Assembly: GCF_005503145.1 (NCBI RefSeq)
Contig: NZ_SCNV01000031.1
Span: forward strand, 37,415-101,414
Reading direction: 5' to 3'
Origin: Burkholderia sp. 4M9327F10
GTDB lineage: Bacteria; Pseudomonadota; Gammaproteobacteria; Burkholderiales; Burkholderiaceae
DNA length: 64,000 bases
Shown here: positions 36,200 to 44,525 of the stretch, in pieces
Layout: every line of letters starts with the position of its first letter
Numbering within the stretch: position 1 is the first letter of the stretch
Notes under the pieces: generated by a model
The model's input: the letters and a program-made list of their open reading frames with translations, nothing else
What the model was told of the DNA's origin: nothing
Database searches by the model: none
Made by a program: the position numbers and the translations under genes

Positions 36200-37588
36200 T
36201 CAATAAGCGTTGTTATGCACCAGGCCCTTGACGATTGTTGCTGCGATGATGCGCATGTCCAACGCAAAAGACCAGTTGCCCAGGTAGTACAGGTCATGCT
36301 CCACACGCCGCTCCATTTTCTCGATCTTGTCGGTCTCGCCGCGAAAGCCGTTGATCTGCGCCCAGCCGGTAATGCCCGGTTTGATCCGGTAGCGCTGGAT
36401 ATAGCCCGCCACCACCTTCTGGTACAGATCGTCGTGCTCGAGCGCGTGCGGGCGCGGCCCGACGACCGACATATCGCCGCGCAGCACGTTGAAGAACTGG
36501 GGAAGCTCGTCCAGACTCGTGCGGCGCAGGAACGCGCCGAGCCGGGTAATGCGCGCGTCATGCCGTGTCGCCTGGGCAAGCGTGCCGGGCGTCTCGGTAT
36601 GCAGGCGCATCGAGCGGAATTTGTAGATCGTGAATACGCGGCCGTCCGCACCCTTGCGCTTCTGCCTGAACAGCACCGGGCCGCGCGAGGACAGCTTGAC
36701 TGCAATCGCGATCGCCAGCAGCAGCGGCGCGAGCGAAATCAGCGCGACGGCTGCAAACAGGCGGTCGAACATTTCCTTTTGCAACTGCGAGGTCTGCGAC
36801 AGCGGTGACGCCACCAGGTTGATGGCCGGCACGCCGAGCAGATCGATCATCGTGCTCTCGAACATCGCCACGCTGCGCAGGTCGGGCATGAAGCGGATAT
36901 TGACGAGATCGTCGCGCAGTTCCTTCACGCATTCGTGAATCGTGTGCTCTTCGGAGAGCGGCAGGGCCAGCCACAATTCGTGCACGTCCTGGGCGCGGAT
37001 ATAGTCGGCGAAGGCGTGCAGTTCGTCGAAAGACGGCACCGAGGGAATCGCGGCGCTAAGCTTCGGTGTGTCGTGCGAGACATCGAGTACCGCCGCGGTG
37101 CGAAAGCCCGCGGCCGTGCAGCCGTCAATCTTGCGCACCAGCGCCGCCGCGTGCGCGCCGCGTCCCACCACGGCCACCTGGCGCAGATTCATGCCGGCAT
37201 GGCGCACCCGCGCGAGCACGCGATGCACGGCCACGCGAGAGAAGATCAACAGCGCACCGGTCGTGCCGGTCCAGTAGGCAAACCATAGACGCGAGACGAA
37301 GTCGCTGCGGTGCAGGGTGAACATCAGGACCAGCGCACAGGTCTGCACGGTCAGCCAGGCAAGCGACACCTGCCCCACCAGCCCCATCTTCGAGCGGCCG
37401 CGCCAGGACTGATAAACGCCGAAGGCAGGAAAAAGCGCGAGTGCGAACGCCGCCGCGAACGCGACGAAGGCGTAATAGAAGCTGCTTTGCCCGATTTCGT
37501 CGAAGCGTATATGGGACGCGATAGCCGCGCCCGAAACGACGAGCACGACGTCCACAAGGCGCGCTGCCAATGCTTCAGGCTTGATCAT
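36200..37588 (-). CDS. wcaJ: undecaprenyl-phosphate hexose-1-phosphate transferase (WcaJ type)
   Basis: 462-aa polyprenyl-phosphate sugar-1-phosphate transferase that starts the repeat unit, normally with glucose-1-P. The N-terminus has four to five membrane helices, then a CoA-binding-like cytosolic domain (LRQVAVVGRGAHAAALVRKI). The PGT core is clear: KEMFDRLFAAVALISLAPLLLAIAIAVKLSSRGPVLFRQKRKG, IYKFRSMRLHTE, RRTSLDELPQFFNVLRGDMSVVGPRPHAL with the Asp-Glu pair, and YRIKPGITGWAQINGFRGET. Second gene of the core operon, 148 bp after manC. Confidence 0.94.
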   Translation of the reverse strand: MIKPEALAARLVDVVLVVSGAAIASHIRFDEIGQSSFYYAFVAFAAAFALALFPAFGVYQSWRGRSKMGLVGQVSLAWLTVQTCALVLMFTLHRSDFVSRLWFAYWTGTTGALLIFSRVAVHRVLARVRHAGMNLRQVAVVGRGAHAAALVRKIDGCTAAGFRTAAVLDVSHDTPKLSAAIPSVPSFDELHAFADYIRAQDVHELWLALPLSEEHTIHECVKELRDDLVNIRFMPDLRSVAMFESTMIDLLGVPAINLVASPLSQTSQLQKEMFDRLFAAVALISLAPLLLAIAIAVKLSSRGPVLFRQKRKGADGRVFTIYKFRSMRLHTETPGTLAQATRHDARITRLGAFLRRTSLDELPQFFNVLRGDMSVVGPRPHALEHDDLYQKVVAGYIQRYRIKPGITGWAQINGFRGETDKIEKMERRVEHDLYYLGNWSFALDMRIIAATIVKGLVHNNAY

Positions 37589-37736
37589 TTTTCTCTCCCC
37601 ACCAACGGCATTGAAACGGTTGTTCCCACCACTTTTTGCAGACTGCTTTTTGCCAACTGCCGTGCCGACTACCTGTTCGAACCGCCTGTACCCACTGCTC
37701 CTGCTACCGCCACTGTGTTTGCCGGATAAGCCGGAC

Positions 37737-39281
37737 TCAATTGCAGCGGCCGTAGGTATCGTCGAAGCGCACGATGTCGTCTTCGCCGAGATACGCTCCG
37801 GACTGCACTTCGATGATTTCGAGCGGCACCTTGCCGGGGTTCTCGAGCCGGTGCTTCACCCCTAGCGGGATATAGGTCGACTCGTTCTCACTCAGCAAAA
37901 AGTGCTCGTCGCCGCGCGTGACCATGGCCGTACCGCGCACGACTACCCAGTGCTCGGCACGATGGTGATGCAACTGCAACGACAGCCGCGAACCCGGATC
38001 GACCACGATGCGCTTCACCTGGAAGCGGTCGCCGTGATCGATCGAATCGTAGAAACCCCACGGGCGGTGCACCTTGCGGTGCTCGTCCGCCTCGGGCGAA
38101 TGCTGGGCCTTGATGCGCGCCACCAGCCCCTTGACGTCCTGCACGTGCGAACGGTCGGCCACCAGCACGGCGTCGGCAGTTTCCACGACCACGATATTGC
38201 TGGTGCCCACGCACGCCACGAGGCGCCCTTCGGAATGGGCATACGAGTCGGTCGCTCCTTCGAACAGCACCCGGCCGCGCGCCACGTTGCCGGCGGCGTC
38301 CTTGTCGAGCGCATCCCACACGGCATCCCATGAGCCCAGATCGGACCAGCCGGCCACCAGCGGCACGACCACGCCTTCGAACGGCTCGCCTGCGGGGCCC
38401 GCCGTGCCGAGGCGTTCCATCACCGCGTAGTCGATCGAATCGGATGGAGCCTTCGTAAAGGCCTCGGTTTGCGGCCGGAAGAACGGACCGTCGGCGTGGC
38501 CGTTGGCAAACGCGGCGAGACAGGCCTCCGCCATGGCAGGCTGCAGACGCTGCACGAGCGCGAGCCATACCGACGCACGCACCACGAAGATGCCGCTATT
38601 CCACCAGTACGCACCCGACGCCACATACTGCGCGGCGAGTTCGAGAGCCGGCTTTTCGACGAAACGGTCAATGCGGTGCGTCCCCGGTTCGATCTCGGCA
38701 CCCAGGCGGATATAGCCGAAAGCGGTGTCGGGCCGCGTCGGCGGCACACCGAGCGTCGCGATCGCACCGCGTTGCGCATGCAGCGCCGCCTGCGCAACCG
38801 CTTGCTGGAAGGCACATGTGTCGAGCATTGCGTGGTCTGCCGGCATCGCCACCAGAATCGCGTCCTCGCCATCGGCTGCCGCCAGCGCGGCGGCGAGCGT
38901 CAACGCGGGCGCGGTATCGCGCCGTGCCGGCTCCACCACGAGATGCGCCGCGACGCCGCTTTCGCGCAGCTGCTCGGCCGTCACGAAGCGGTGTTCGTCG
39001 CCGCACACGATGATCGGCGTGGGCCGCACCGTCCACAGCGCCGGAAAACCTTCCAGGCGCCGCACCGTGTCCTGCAGCAGCGAATGCGTTCCTATCACGT
39101 CGATCAACTGCTTGGGATAGTGCTCGCGCGACAACGGCCAAAGCCGGGTTCCCGAACCGCCGGCCAGGATCACTGGGGCAATGCTCAGACAACTTGCCGG
39201 CGGCTCGCTTGCTGCGAGCCGCCCGGCGCCGTCGCCGGTGCCGCCGTCCTGACCAGCGTCATCCCGGTACGCGTTTACCAT
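37737..39281 (-). CDS. manC: mannose-1-phosphate guanylyltransferase / mannose-6-phosphate isomerase
   Basis: 514-aa bifunctional type II enzyme making GDP-mannose. The nucleotidyltransferase domain begins at about residue 34 with PVILAGGSGTRLWPLSREHYPKQLI and includes VEPARRDTAPALTLAA, FVEKPALELAAQYVASGAYWWNSGIFVVRA and GWSDLGSWDAV. The C-terminal cupin isomerase domain shows RPWGFYDSIDHGDRFQVKRIVVDPGSRLSLQLHHHRAEHWVVVRGTA with the metal-binding His cluster, and ENESTYIPLGVKHRLENPG. The first about 30 residues (Gly/Asp/Ala) are an extra tail. GDP-mannose is the precursor for Gmd. The ribosome site sits in the loop of a small hairpin. Confidence 0.95.
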   Translation of the reverse strand: MVNAYRDDAGQDGGTGDGAGRLAASEPPASCLSIAPVILAGGSGTRLWPLSREHYPKQLIDVIGTHSLLQDTVRRLEGFPALWTVRPTPIIVCGDEHRFVTAEQLRESGVAAHLVVEPARRDTAPALTLAAALAAADGEDAILVAMPADHAMLDTCAFQQAVAQAALHAQRGAIATLGVPPTRPDTAFGYIRLGAEIEPGTHRIDRFVEKPALELAAQYVASGAYWWNSGIFVVRASVWLALVQRLQPAMAEACLAAFANGHADGPFFRPQTEAFTKAPSDSIDYAVMERLGTAGPAGEPFEGVVVPLVAGWSDLGSWDAVWDALDKDAAGNVARGRVLFEGATDSYAHSEGRLVACVGTSNIVVVETADAVLVADRSHVQDVKGLVARIKAQHSPEADEHRKVHRPWGFYDSIDHGDRFQVKRIVVDPGSRLSLQLHHHRAEHWVVVRGTAMVTRGDEHFLLSENESTYIPLGVKHRLENPGKVPLEIIEVQSGAYLGEDDIVRFDDTYGRCN

Positions 39282-39282
39282 T

Positions 39283-39303
39283 TTTAGTACTCCTATTACT
39301 AAA
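39283..39303 (-). promoter_or_regulatory. hairpin presenting the manC ribosome site
   Basis: A perfect 7-bp inverted repeat (minus strand TTTAGTA and TACTAAA) flanks a 7-base loop ATAGGAG that contains the AGGAG ribosome-binding sequence. The right arm ends two bases before the manC ATG. The stem is AT-rich and weak, so it may present the site or act as an operator in DNA. Regulation of translation is inference. Confidence 0.45.
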
Positions 39304-39358
39304 TAGGATGTTCCTGTCCCTGCAGGGTCGCATCACGCGAAGTTCGCGCCCGCCGTAC

Positions 39359-40357
39359 CTAGTCCTGAGTGACGGTACGGCTGCGTGCGCGGTATTCGGT
39401 CGGCGAAAGCGCCATGCGTTTGCGGAAGATCTTCGCCAGACGGTCGCCGTTGCCGGTGCCGCTGCGCCGTGCAATCTTGTCCACGGGCAACTCGGTTTCC
39501 GTGAGGAAGTTGCAGGCAATGCGCAGGCGCACCTGCAGCAGATAATCCGACGGCGTGACGTGCATCTCATGCTTGAAACGGCGCAGGAAATTGCGCTCGC
39601 TCATCGCCGCCACATGCGCTGCGTCCGCCACCGACACCGGCCGGTCGCAGTTCGCCTCCATCCAGCGGGCCGCCGCACGGATCTTCTCGCCGACGCTCAT
39701 GGTGCCGCCCTCGGCAAGCCGCGGCATCAATGACGCGCCCATGCCTGGCATCACGCGGTCCGCCACATTGCGGGCCACATCGAGACCGAGATCGCGCTTG
39801 ATGAACATCAGTGCGCTCTTGCTTGCGTCCTGGCGATCGTTGGCTTCGGCCAGCGCGCTGTCGCTCGCAACATTCGACAGATAGGGGCTCGCATGACGCA
39901 AATCGTCATGCTCGGCGAGCCCTGCCGCCGCGAGCACCATGCGGCCTTCGGCAATCGGCTCGATCGTGCGGGTGCGGGCGCGCACCGAGCGCAGCCAACC
40001 CAGCAGGCGCTCGTCGCGGGCTGCCGCGCCGGCGCCGTAGCCGCCGGCCACGAACAGCACGTCAAAGCCGATGCTGTAGCGCGCATCGACGCCGTCGCTC
40101 CACATGCGCGCCGACGACGAACTGGCTACGCTGCCACCTTCCATCGAGAGGAATTGCACTTCGTAAGGGGGGTCGTCGCCGCTATGCGCAGTGGCGATTT
40201 CGTTGGCGGTATGGAACATCTCGGCCACGATGCCTGCTCCGAGCAGACCGAACCGGTCAAACAGCAGGATGCCGATGCGGCGTGCCGCACATCGCACATT
40301 CACACTAGGCGTGTGCAGCCAGGTGACTCTCGCAGTATCAACGGACATATGCGGCAT
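39359..40357 (-). CDS. GlxA-type AraC-family regulator (DJ-1/PfpI + HTH)
   Basis: 332-aa regulator with an N-terminal DJ-1/PfpI-like domain (IGILLFDRFGLLGAGIVAEMFHTANEI ... FDVLFVAGGYGAG). A C-terminal AraC DNA-binding domain follows (SVADAAHVAAMSERNFLRRFKHEMHVTPSDYLLQVRLRIACNFLTETELPVDKIARRSGTGNGDRLAKIFRKRMALSPTEYR). The nucleophile-elbow Cys of true DJ-1 enzymes is absent (AAAGLAEHDD region), so it is a regulator, not a protease or hydrolase. It is the first gene upstream of manC on the same strand, 77 bp away. It is therefore the obvious candidate for control of the EPS operon and may be co-transcribed with it. ATG 40357 or 40348 may be the start. Confidence 0.88.
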   Translation of the reverse strand: MPHMSVDTARVTWLHTPSVNVRCAARRIGILLFDRFGLLGAGIVAEMFHTANEIATAHSGDDPPYEVQFLSMEGGSVASSSSARMWSDGVDARYSIGFDVLFVAGGYGAGAAARDERLLGWLRSVRARTRTIEPIAEGRMVLAAAGLAEHDDLRHASPYLSNVASDSALAEANDRQDASKSALMFIKRDLGLDVARNVADRVMPGMGASLMPRLAEGGTMSVGEKIRAAARWMEANCDRPVSVADAAHVAAMSERNFLRRFKHEMHVTPSDYLLQVRLRIACNFLTETELPVDKIARRSGTGNGDRLAKIFRKRMALSPTEYRARSRTVTQD

Positions 40358-40516
40358 GATCTTCCCCTATCATGTCATGCGTTGCGGGCCGAATCTTGTG
40401 GTTTTCTAAGCTTTTAATAGCATTGCACTGCATCATATCCACGCCGAAAATCGCCATTGATGGCAGTGACCGAAATGCGCGCGATGTTGGCGGATTGCGT
40501 CGCTATATATAAATTC

Positions 40517-40533
40517 GCAAATTGGAAATTTGC
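40517..40533. promoter_or_regulatory. palindrome GCAAATT-GGA-AATTTGC
   Basis: Perfect 7-bp arms around a 3-base centre, located 160 bp upstream of the AraC-type regulator gene and just beside an AT-rich TATATATAAA stretch. Flanking TTCGC and GCGAA extend the symmetry imperfectly. Size and position suit an operator for a dimeric regulator. Confidence 0.45.
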
Positions 40534-40835
40534 TGCGAACGTACAACAGCTTGGCTAATCGCGACTTTGATCCGTTTGAAATCCACTAGCGCCTTTTATT
40601 TCAAAGGCGCACTGAAGATCGGACGAATCCACGGTCTACTGGACGAGCGAAGCCGGTACGGCAGGCGAAATCCCCGGCAAGCGGAGATGTTGCGCTGCGT
40701 GTGGCAGGAGTCCTTGGGGGAATCCTCGTACGATGGCCTGTGTAGAGCTTTATGACGCGTCGCAACAAGCATGCCCCGTACCATCCTTGATGTGATGCGG
40801 GATTGCGGGCACCGGACGGTTCCGGCGGCGTCCCG

Positions 40836-40863
40836 GGCTGGCAAAAATGTTTCAAACGTGAAA
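40836..40863. repeat. direct repeat copy 1 with TTTCA-N4-TGAAA
   Basis: The 19-bp sequence GGCTGGCAAAAATGTTTCA (40836-40854) recurs 172 bp downstream with one change. Its end forms the inverted repeat TTTCA-AACG-TGAAA (40850-40863). Repetition with a symmetric core in a promoter spacer suggests a protein-binding site. Confidence 0.5.
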
Positions 40864-41007
40864 TCAGACGGCGGGCCGCGGGCCGGTTTTCGCGGCACCC
40901 GTAAAGATATCCGCGATTGGTTATTTTAACGAATCGTCTGAAATAGCCCATTTACAGCCGATGAACAAAGTTGTTTCAAAACCATACAAAGCCCGGAAAA
41001 AGCCCGC

Positions 41008-41036
41008 GGCTGGCGAAAATGTTTCAGTTCTGAAAC
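41008..41036. repeat. direct repeat copy 2 with GTTTCAG-TT-CTGAAAC
   Basis: The second copy, GGCTGGCGAAAATGTTTCA (41008-41026), is 18/19 identical to that at 40836. It ends in the perfect 16-bp palindrome GTTTCAGTTCTGAAAC (41021-41036). It lies about 360 bp before the glycosidase start. Confidence 0.55.
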
Positions 41037-41398
41037 GGCACGTTAACTCAATCCGTCTGATTTATCCGCTTTTGTGCATTTCCGCGGCGCCGCGCATGCG
41101 TGCGGAGATATGTATGCGTGGCGGAGCAAGCCTGGCACTATCGGACATCAGTTGACATTTCTGTACGATAGTTCGCACTTCATATTAATTATGTCTGAGC
41201 ATATGTGTATCTCTTACTGTGCAAAGATCGTACGATCGCAGCATTGCATCCGGTGTCAGCATGGTTGCGCGTCAGGCAGCGAGTGCGCACGACATGCGAG
41301 ACTTGCTGCTTTCACGGCCTGGCCTTTGTCGTGGCATGCCAGGAGCATATCCACTATGCTGGGGCCTGACGCTGTCTTCAGTCACTCGTCCACACATC

Positions 41399-43663
41399 AT
41401 GAGACACCCGCCGGCCTCGGAGTCTGATGCCGCACGATCCGTGCGCCCTGGCCGGGGTGCGCGAAGCGCGCCGGCCGTGCTGCAATGGCTGGTCGCGTTC
41501 GTGCTGGCGGCCTGCAGCCCGCGCAACGACGCGGTGAGCGCCGCCAGCGCCACCGCTGCGTCGGCACAGTCGAACCCGGCTCCGGCTACCGCGATGCCGG
41601 GGGCGGCAACCTCGCATGCCGCGATCACCTGGACCGCCTGCGCCGCCGAGCATGGCGTATGCGCCTTTACAGGCACGCATCAGGTCAAATACGGCAGCGA
41701 TACGCAATACGTGATCCTGACCTTTAGCGGCGGCACGGCTTGCGACAACGGCGTGTTCGGCGATCCCTCCCCCGGCACGGAAAAGCGCTGCTGGTACGAC
41801 AGCGGAATCGCAACGGCGCCCAGCACACCGTCGCTCACCGCCACGCCTCACGGCAATGCGCTGACCTGCAGTGCGCCTTCCGAACCCGTCAATGCCACGC
41901 CCGACGGCCCAACGATCGAGGCCGATACGCCCGGCAGCGACGGTACCCGCATGTTTACCAACGGCCATCCTTTTATGGTGAATTTCACCACCCGCGCGAA
42001 TCATGGCGACACGCTCGACTGGCAGATTCTCGACGCATGGAGCAACGTGCGCGCCGCCGGCCAGTTCGAGGTGGCGAGCGGCCCGCAAGTCGTGTCGCTG
42101 AATTGCGTTTCGACGCTGGCCGGTTACTTTGCAGTATCTGCGAGCCTCAGTGCGAGCGGCGCCGGTTTGCCGACGCGCGGCACGCGGCCGGCGGGCATCG
42201 CGACCTTCGGCGTGCTGCCGGATCTCGCGAGCGTGCTGGCGCCCCCCTCCTACCCCCGCGAGGACCTGCACCGCTTCGGCGGCCAGGGCGCGGCCTTCGT
42301 GGCACCCGGCCAGCACTGCTGCTCGGGCGACGGCTACCGGCCGCTCTATCCCGACCTCGGGCTGCGCTGGGTCAATGACAATCGCAACTGGTACATGATG
42401 GAGCCGAACGGGCCGAACACCTTCAACGCCAGCGCATATCCGCTCGCGCCGGTGTTCCGGGCCGGCGACCTGATGCGCCTGATCCAGCTCGACGGCATCC
42501 CGGCGTGGGCAAGCCCCACCCACGCGGCCACTCATAGTTATCTGCCGGTCTCGCTGCCGGCCTATCAGAGCTTCATGAACCGGGTCGGACAGGAATCGAA
42601 CCAGGTGCGCGCACAACGGTTTCCGCACCAGTCACGCAATTACTATCAGGTGACATGGGAGCCCGATTACAACAGCGGCCTGCCCTGGCGCGACACCGAC
42701 GCCAATCTGGTCGCGCTCTACCAGGCCACCTGGGAAGCGATCCACGCAACCGATCCCGACGCGGTGATCATGGGCACCACCAACGCCTCGGTCGCCACCA
42801 ACACGCAATGGCTGCAACGGCTCGCGCCACTCGGCATTGCCCGTTATCTCGACGGCGTGTCGATCCACGGCTATTACGATGTCGGCACCTCGCCTTCGCA
42901 TCCACCGGAGCGGCAGGCTGGCGACAGCGACCCGGCGAAGGCGGCGCAGTCGCTGCCGGCCAGCATGCGCGCGCTGCGCCAGCAGATTGCAGGCACCCTC
43001 AAGCCAGGCGCGCGCCTGTTCGTCACCGAAACGGGCATCAGCTACGACATCGGCTCGAAATACGGTCCGAATTCGCCCACGCCCAATGTGTTGTATGCGC
43101 AAGGCGCGCTGGTGGCCCGCACACACCTGATCCTGCTCGGCGAAGGCGCCGACGTGACCTATCTGTTCTATGCGACGGATTTTCCGGGGCAGATCGGCTA
43201 CGGCCTGTTCTTCGATCTGAGCGACCCGCAAGGCGGTTTCGGCCCTTCGGCGATCAGTCCGAAGCCCGCGGCCATGGCCACCGCCGCGCTGACGCGCATC
43301 ATCGACGGCACCAACACGCTCGGACCGGTGAATGGCGTACCGGCGGGCGTGTACGTCTATGCGTTCCAGCAACTGAATGGCGGTGCGGTGATCACCGCGC
43401 TGTGGACCCACAACAATGCCGTCTGGAACGCGAGCAAGGGTTTCAGTTCGACCTACCAGATACCGTACCGCCTGCAGGTCGACGCGCCCGGCACCTCGGG
43501 CCAGGTGAGCGTCATCGACATGATGGGCAATCCGTCGAGCCTTCCTTATAGCAACGGCATGGCCGCGCTCACCCTCACCGAAGCGCCGATCTATGTCATC
43601 TCGGCCAACGCAAGCGTGGCGAAAGCCAACGTCACGACTCCGGCGGGCTACGTCGCCCAGTGA
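41399..43663 (+). CDS. lipoprotein TIM-barrel glycoside hydrolase (GH39-like)
   Basis: 754-aa exported glycosidase divergent from the EPS operon. From ATG 41399 the signal ends in a lipobox (AFVLAACSPRND), so the mature protein is a lipoprotein. An extracellular beta-sandwich-like part (residues about 60-290) precedes a clan GH-A barrel. The likely acid/base is Glu421 in TWEPDYN, and the likely nucleophile is Glu544 in FVTETGISYD. The strand ends DGVSIHGYYD and VTYLFYATDF fit the fold. A C-terminal beta domain (VNGVPAGVYVYAFQQLNGG ...) follows. Wzx/Wzy and synthase EPS loci often encode a hydrolase that trims or releases polymer (PslG is a GH39 example), and this is its probable job. Exact GH family not provable here. 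Confidence 0.8.
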   Translation: MRHPPASESDAARSVRPGRGARSAPAVLQWLVAFVLAACSPRNDAVSAASATAASAQSNPAPATAMPGAATSHAAITWTACAAEHGVCAFTGTHQVKYGSDTQYVILTFSGGTACDNGVFGDPSPGTEKRCWYDSGIATAPSTPSLTATPHGNALTCSAPSEPVNATPDGPTIEADTPGSDGTRMFTNGHPFMVNFTTRANHGDTLDWQILDAWSNVRAAGQFEVASGPQVVSLNCVSTLAGYFAVSASLSASGAGLPTRGTRPAGIATFGVLPDLASVLAPPSYPREDLHRFGGQGAAFVAPGQHCCSGDGYRPLYPDLGLRWVNDNRNWYMMEPNGPNTFNASAYPLAPVFRAGDLMRLIQLDGIPAWASPTHAATHSYLPVSLPAYQSFMNRVGQESNQVRAQRFPHQSRNYYQVTWEPDYNSGLPWRDTDANLVALYQATWEAIHATDPDAVIMGTTNASVATNTQWLQRLAPLGIARYLDGVSIHGYYDVGTSPSHPPERQAGDSDPAKAAQSLPASMRALRQQIAGTLKPGARLFVTETGISYDIGSKYGPNSPTPNVLYAQGALVARTHLILLGEGADVTYLFYATDFPGQIGYGLFFDLSDPQGGFGPSAISPKPAAMATAALTRIIDGTNTLGPVNGVPAGVYVYAFQQLNGGAVITALWTHNNAVWNASKGFSSTYQIPYRLQVDAPGTSGQVSVIDMMGNPSSLPYSNGMAALTLTEAPIYVISANASVAKANVTTPAGYVAQ

Positions 43664-43876
43664 GTTGTCCTGCGGCGCAGAGAGTTCGGCGCAATTGGCC
43701 AGGGTATGGCGCACGGACACGCCGCCGCGAAACGCTAGACTGAAAGCACCGCGGCATTGACCGCGCTGACGAGCACCGGCAAGCGCCGCGAAGCGGTTGC
43801 GCGCGCCTGTTTCACCCGCGGTAGCGGCCCTTTCCTTCTACTTGCAGTCTCGTACGGTCCAGCTTGCGGAGACGTC

Positions 43877-44017
43877 ATGCATGACTTGCCGTGGTACTGG
43901 CTCTTGCTTGGCGCCATGCTGAGCTCGCTCGTCGTGCTGTTGCTCGTGGTGGCCGCGCTCGCCCTGCTGCTCTGGGGCATATCGGCCCGCATCGCGCGGG
44001 TGGAAAGAGACGAATGA
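43877..44017 (+). CDS. 46-aa single-pass membrane protein
   Basis: Short gene beginning MHDLPWYWLLLGAMLSS, with one long hydrophobic helix (about residues 7-37) and a charged tail ISARIARVERDE. It has a good ribosome site, GGAG five bases before the ATG at 43877. Its stop is 16 bases before the chosen start of the GDP-mannose hydrolase gene, so the two are probably co-transcribed. I do not recognise the family. The tidy translation signals and tail support real coding. Confidence 0.55.
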   Translation: MHDLPWYWLLLGAMLSSLVVLLLVVAALALLLWGISARIARVERDE

Positions 44018-44033
44018 GGAGATGAACGAGACC

Positions 44034-44486
44034 ATGCTTGCGCGACCTGAATTTCTCGACGTCGTCCGCCTTACGCCGCTCATCTCGATCGACCTGATCG
44101 TCGTCGACACGCGTGGCCGCGTGCTGCTGGGGCGGCGCGTCAACCGGCCGGCGCGTGGCACCTGGTTCGTGCCGGGTGGACGGATCCGCAAGGACGAATC
44201 GCTGAACGGCGCGTTTAGCCGCATCGTATGCGAGGAACTCGGGCTGGAGAACGTGTCGCAGAATAGCGCCTGTTTTCGTGGTGTATTCGAACACCACTAC
44301 GACGACAATTTTGCCGGCGCAGCCGATATCTCAACCCATTATGTGGTGCTCGGCTATATGCTGCTGCTGCGCGATACTGCGCCGATCGGGCGGTTCGAAC
44401 AGCATAGCGACTATGCGTGGATGGCGCCGTCGGAGCTGCTGGCTTGCCCCGACGTGCATGAAAACACCAAAGCATATTTTCGCTGA
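44034..44486 (+). CDS. wcaH: GDP-mannose mannosyl hydrolase (Nudix, WcaH type)
   Basis: 150-aa Nudix-fold enzyme hydrolysing GDP-mannose (or GDP-glucose) to GDP and the free sugar. The Nudix box is the atypical GDPMH version, GGRIRKDESLNGAFSRIVCEELG, in which the usual Arg-Glu pair is Arg-Ile; this is a hallmark of the family. FRGVFEHHYDDNFAGAADISTHYVVLGYML and HSDYAWMAPSELLACPDVHENTKAYF also match WcaH. I choose ATG 44034 (MLARPEF), which aligns with the E. coli start. ATG 44022 directly abuts GAGGAG with no spacing. It may regulate GDP-mannose levels for the EPS. Confidence 0.88.
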   Translation: MLARPEFLDVVRLTPLISIDLIVVDTRGRVLLGRRVNRPARGTWFVPGGRIRKDESLNGAFSRIVCEELGLENVSQNSACFRGVFEHHYDDNFAGAADISTHYVVLGYMLLLRDTAPIGRFEQHSDYAWMAPSELLACPDVHENTKAYFR

Positions 44487-44525
44487 GCGGTCTCTACACT
44501 CCACAGCACCCGCCGCACTCTCGCC

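Larger units (their letters stand above)
40358..41398. other. long regulatory spacer between EPS operon and glycosidase gene
   Basis: 1,041 bp without a convincing gene, more AT-rich than the surroundings and rich in symmetric elements. It holds a perfect palindrome at 40517-40533 next to a TATATATAAATT stretch, two copies of a 19-bp direct repeat (40836 and 41008), TTGACA at 41152-41157, and the palindrome GATCGTACGATC at about 41227-41238. Promoters for the leftward regulator/EPS operon and the rightward glycosidase must both lie here. A sigma-54 -24/-12 element was looked for and not found. Confidence 0.6.

Noticed and set aside
40522..40951. short ORFs on both strands in the EPS-glycosidase spacer
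   Set aside because: Mutually overlapping, no translation signals, and the region is dominated by palindromes and repeats.
40358..41398. sigma-54 promoter for the EPS operon
   Set aside because: Known c-di-GMP/sigma-54 controlled EPS loci prompted a search for TGGCAC-N5-TTGC on both strands; no acceptable match was seen.
44022..44033. ATG at 44022 as start of the GDP-mannose hydrolase
   Set aside because: It directly abuts GAGGAG with no spacing, and the family N-terminus aligns with ATG 44034.
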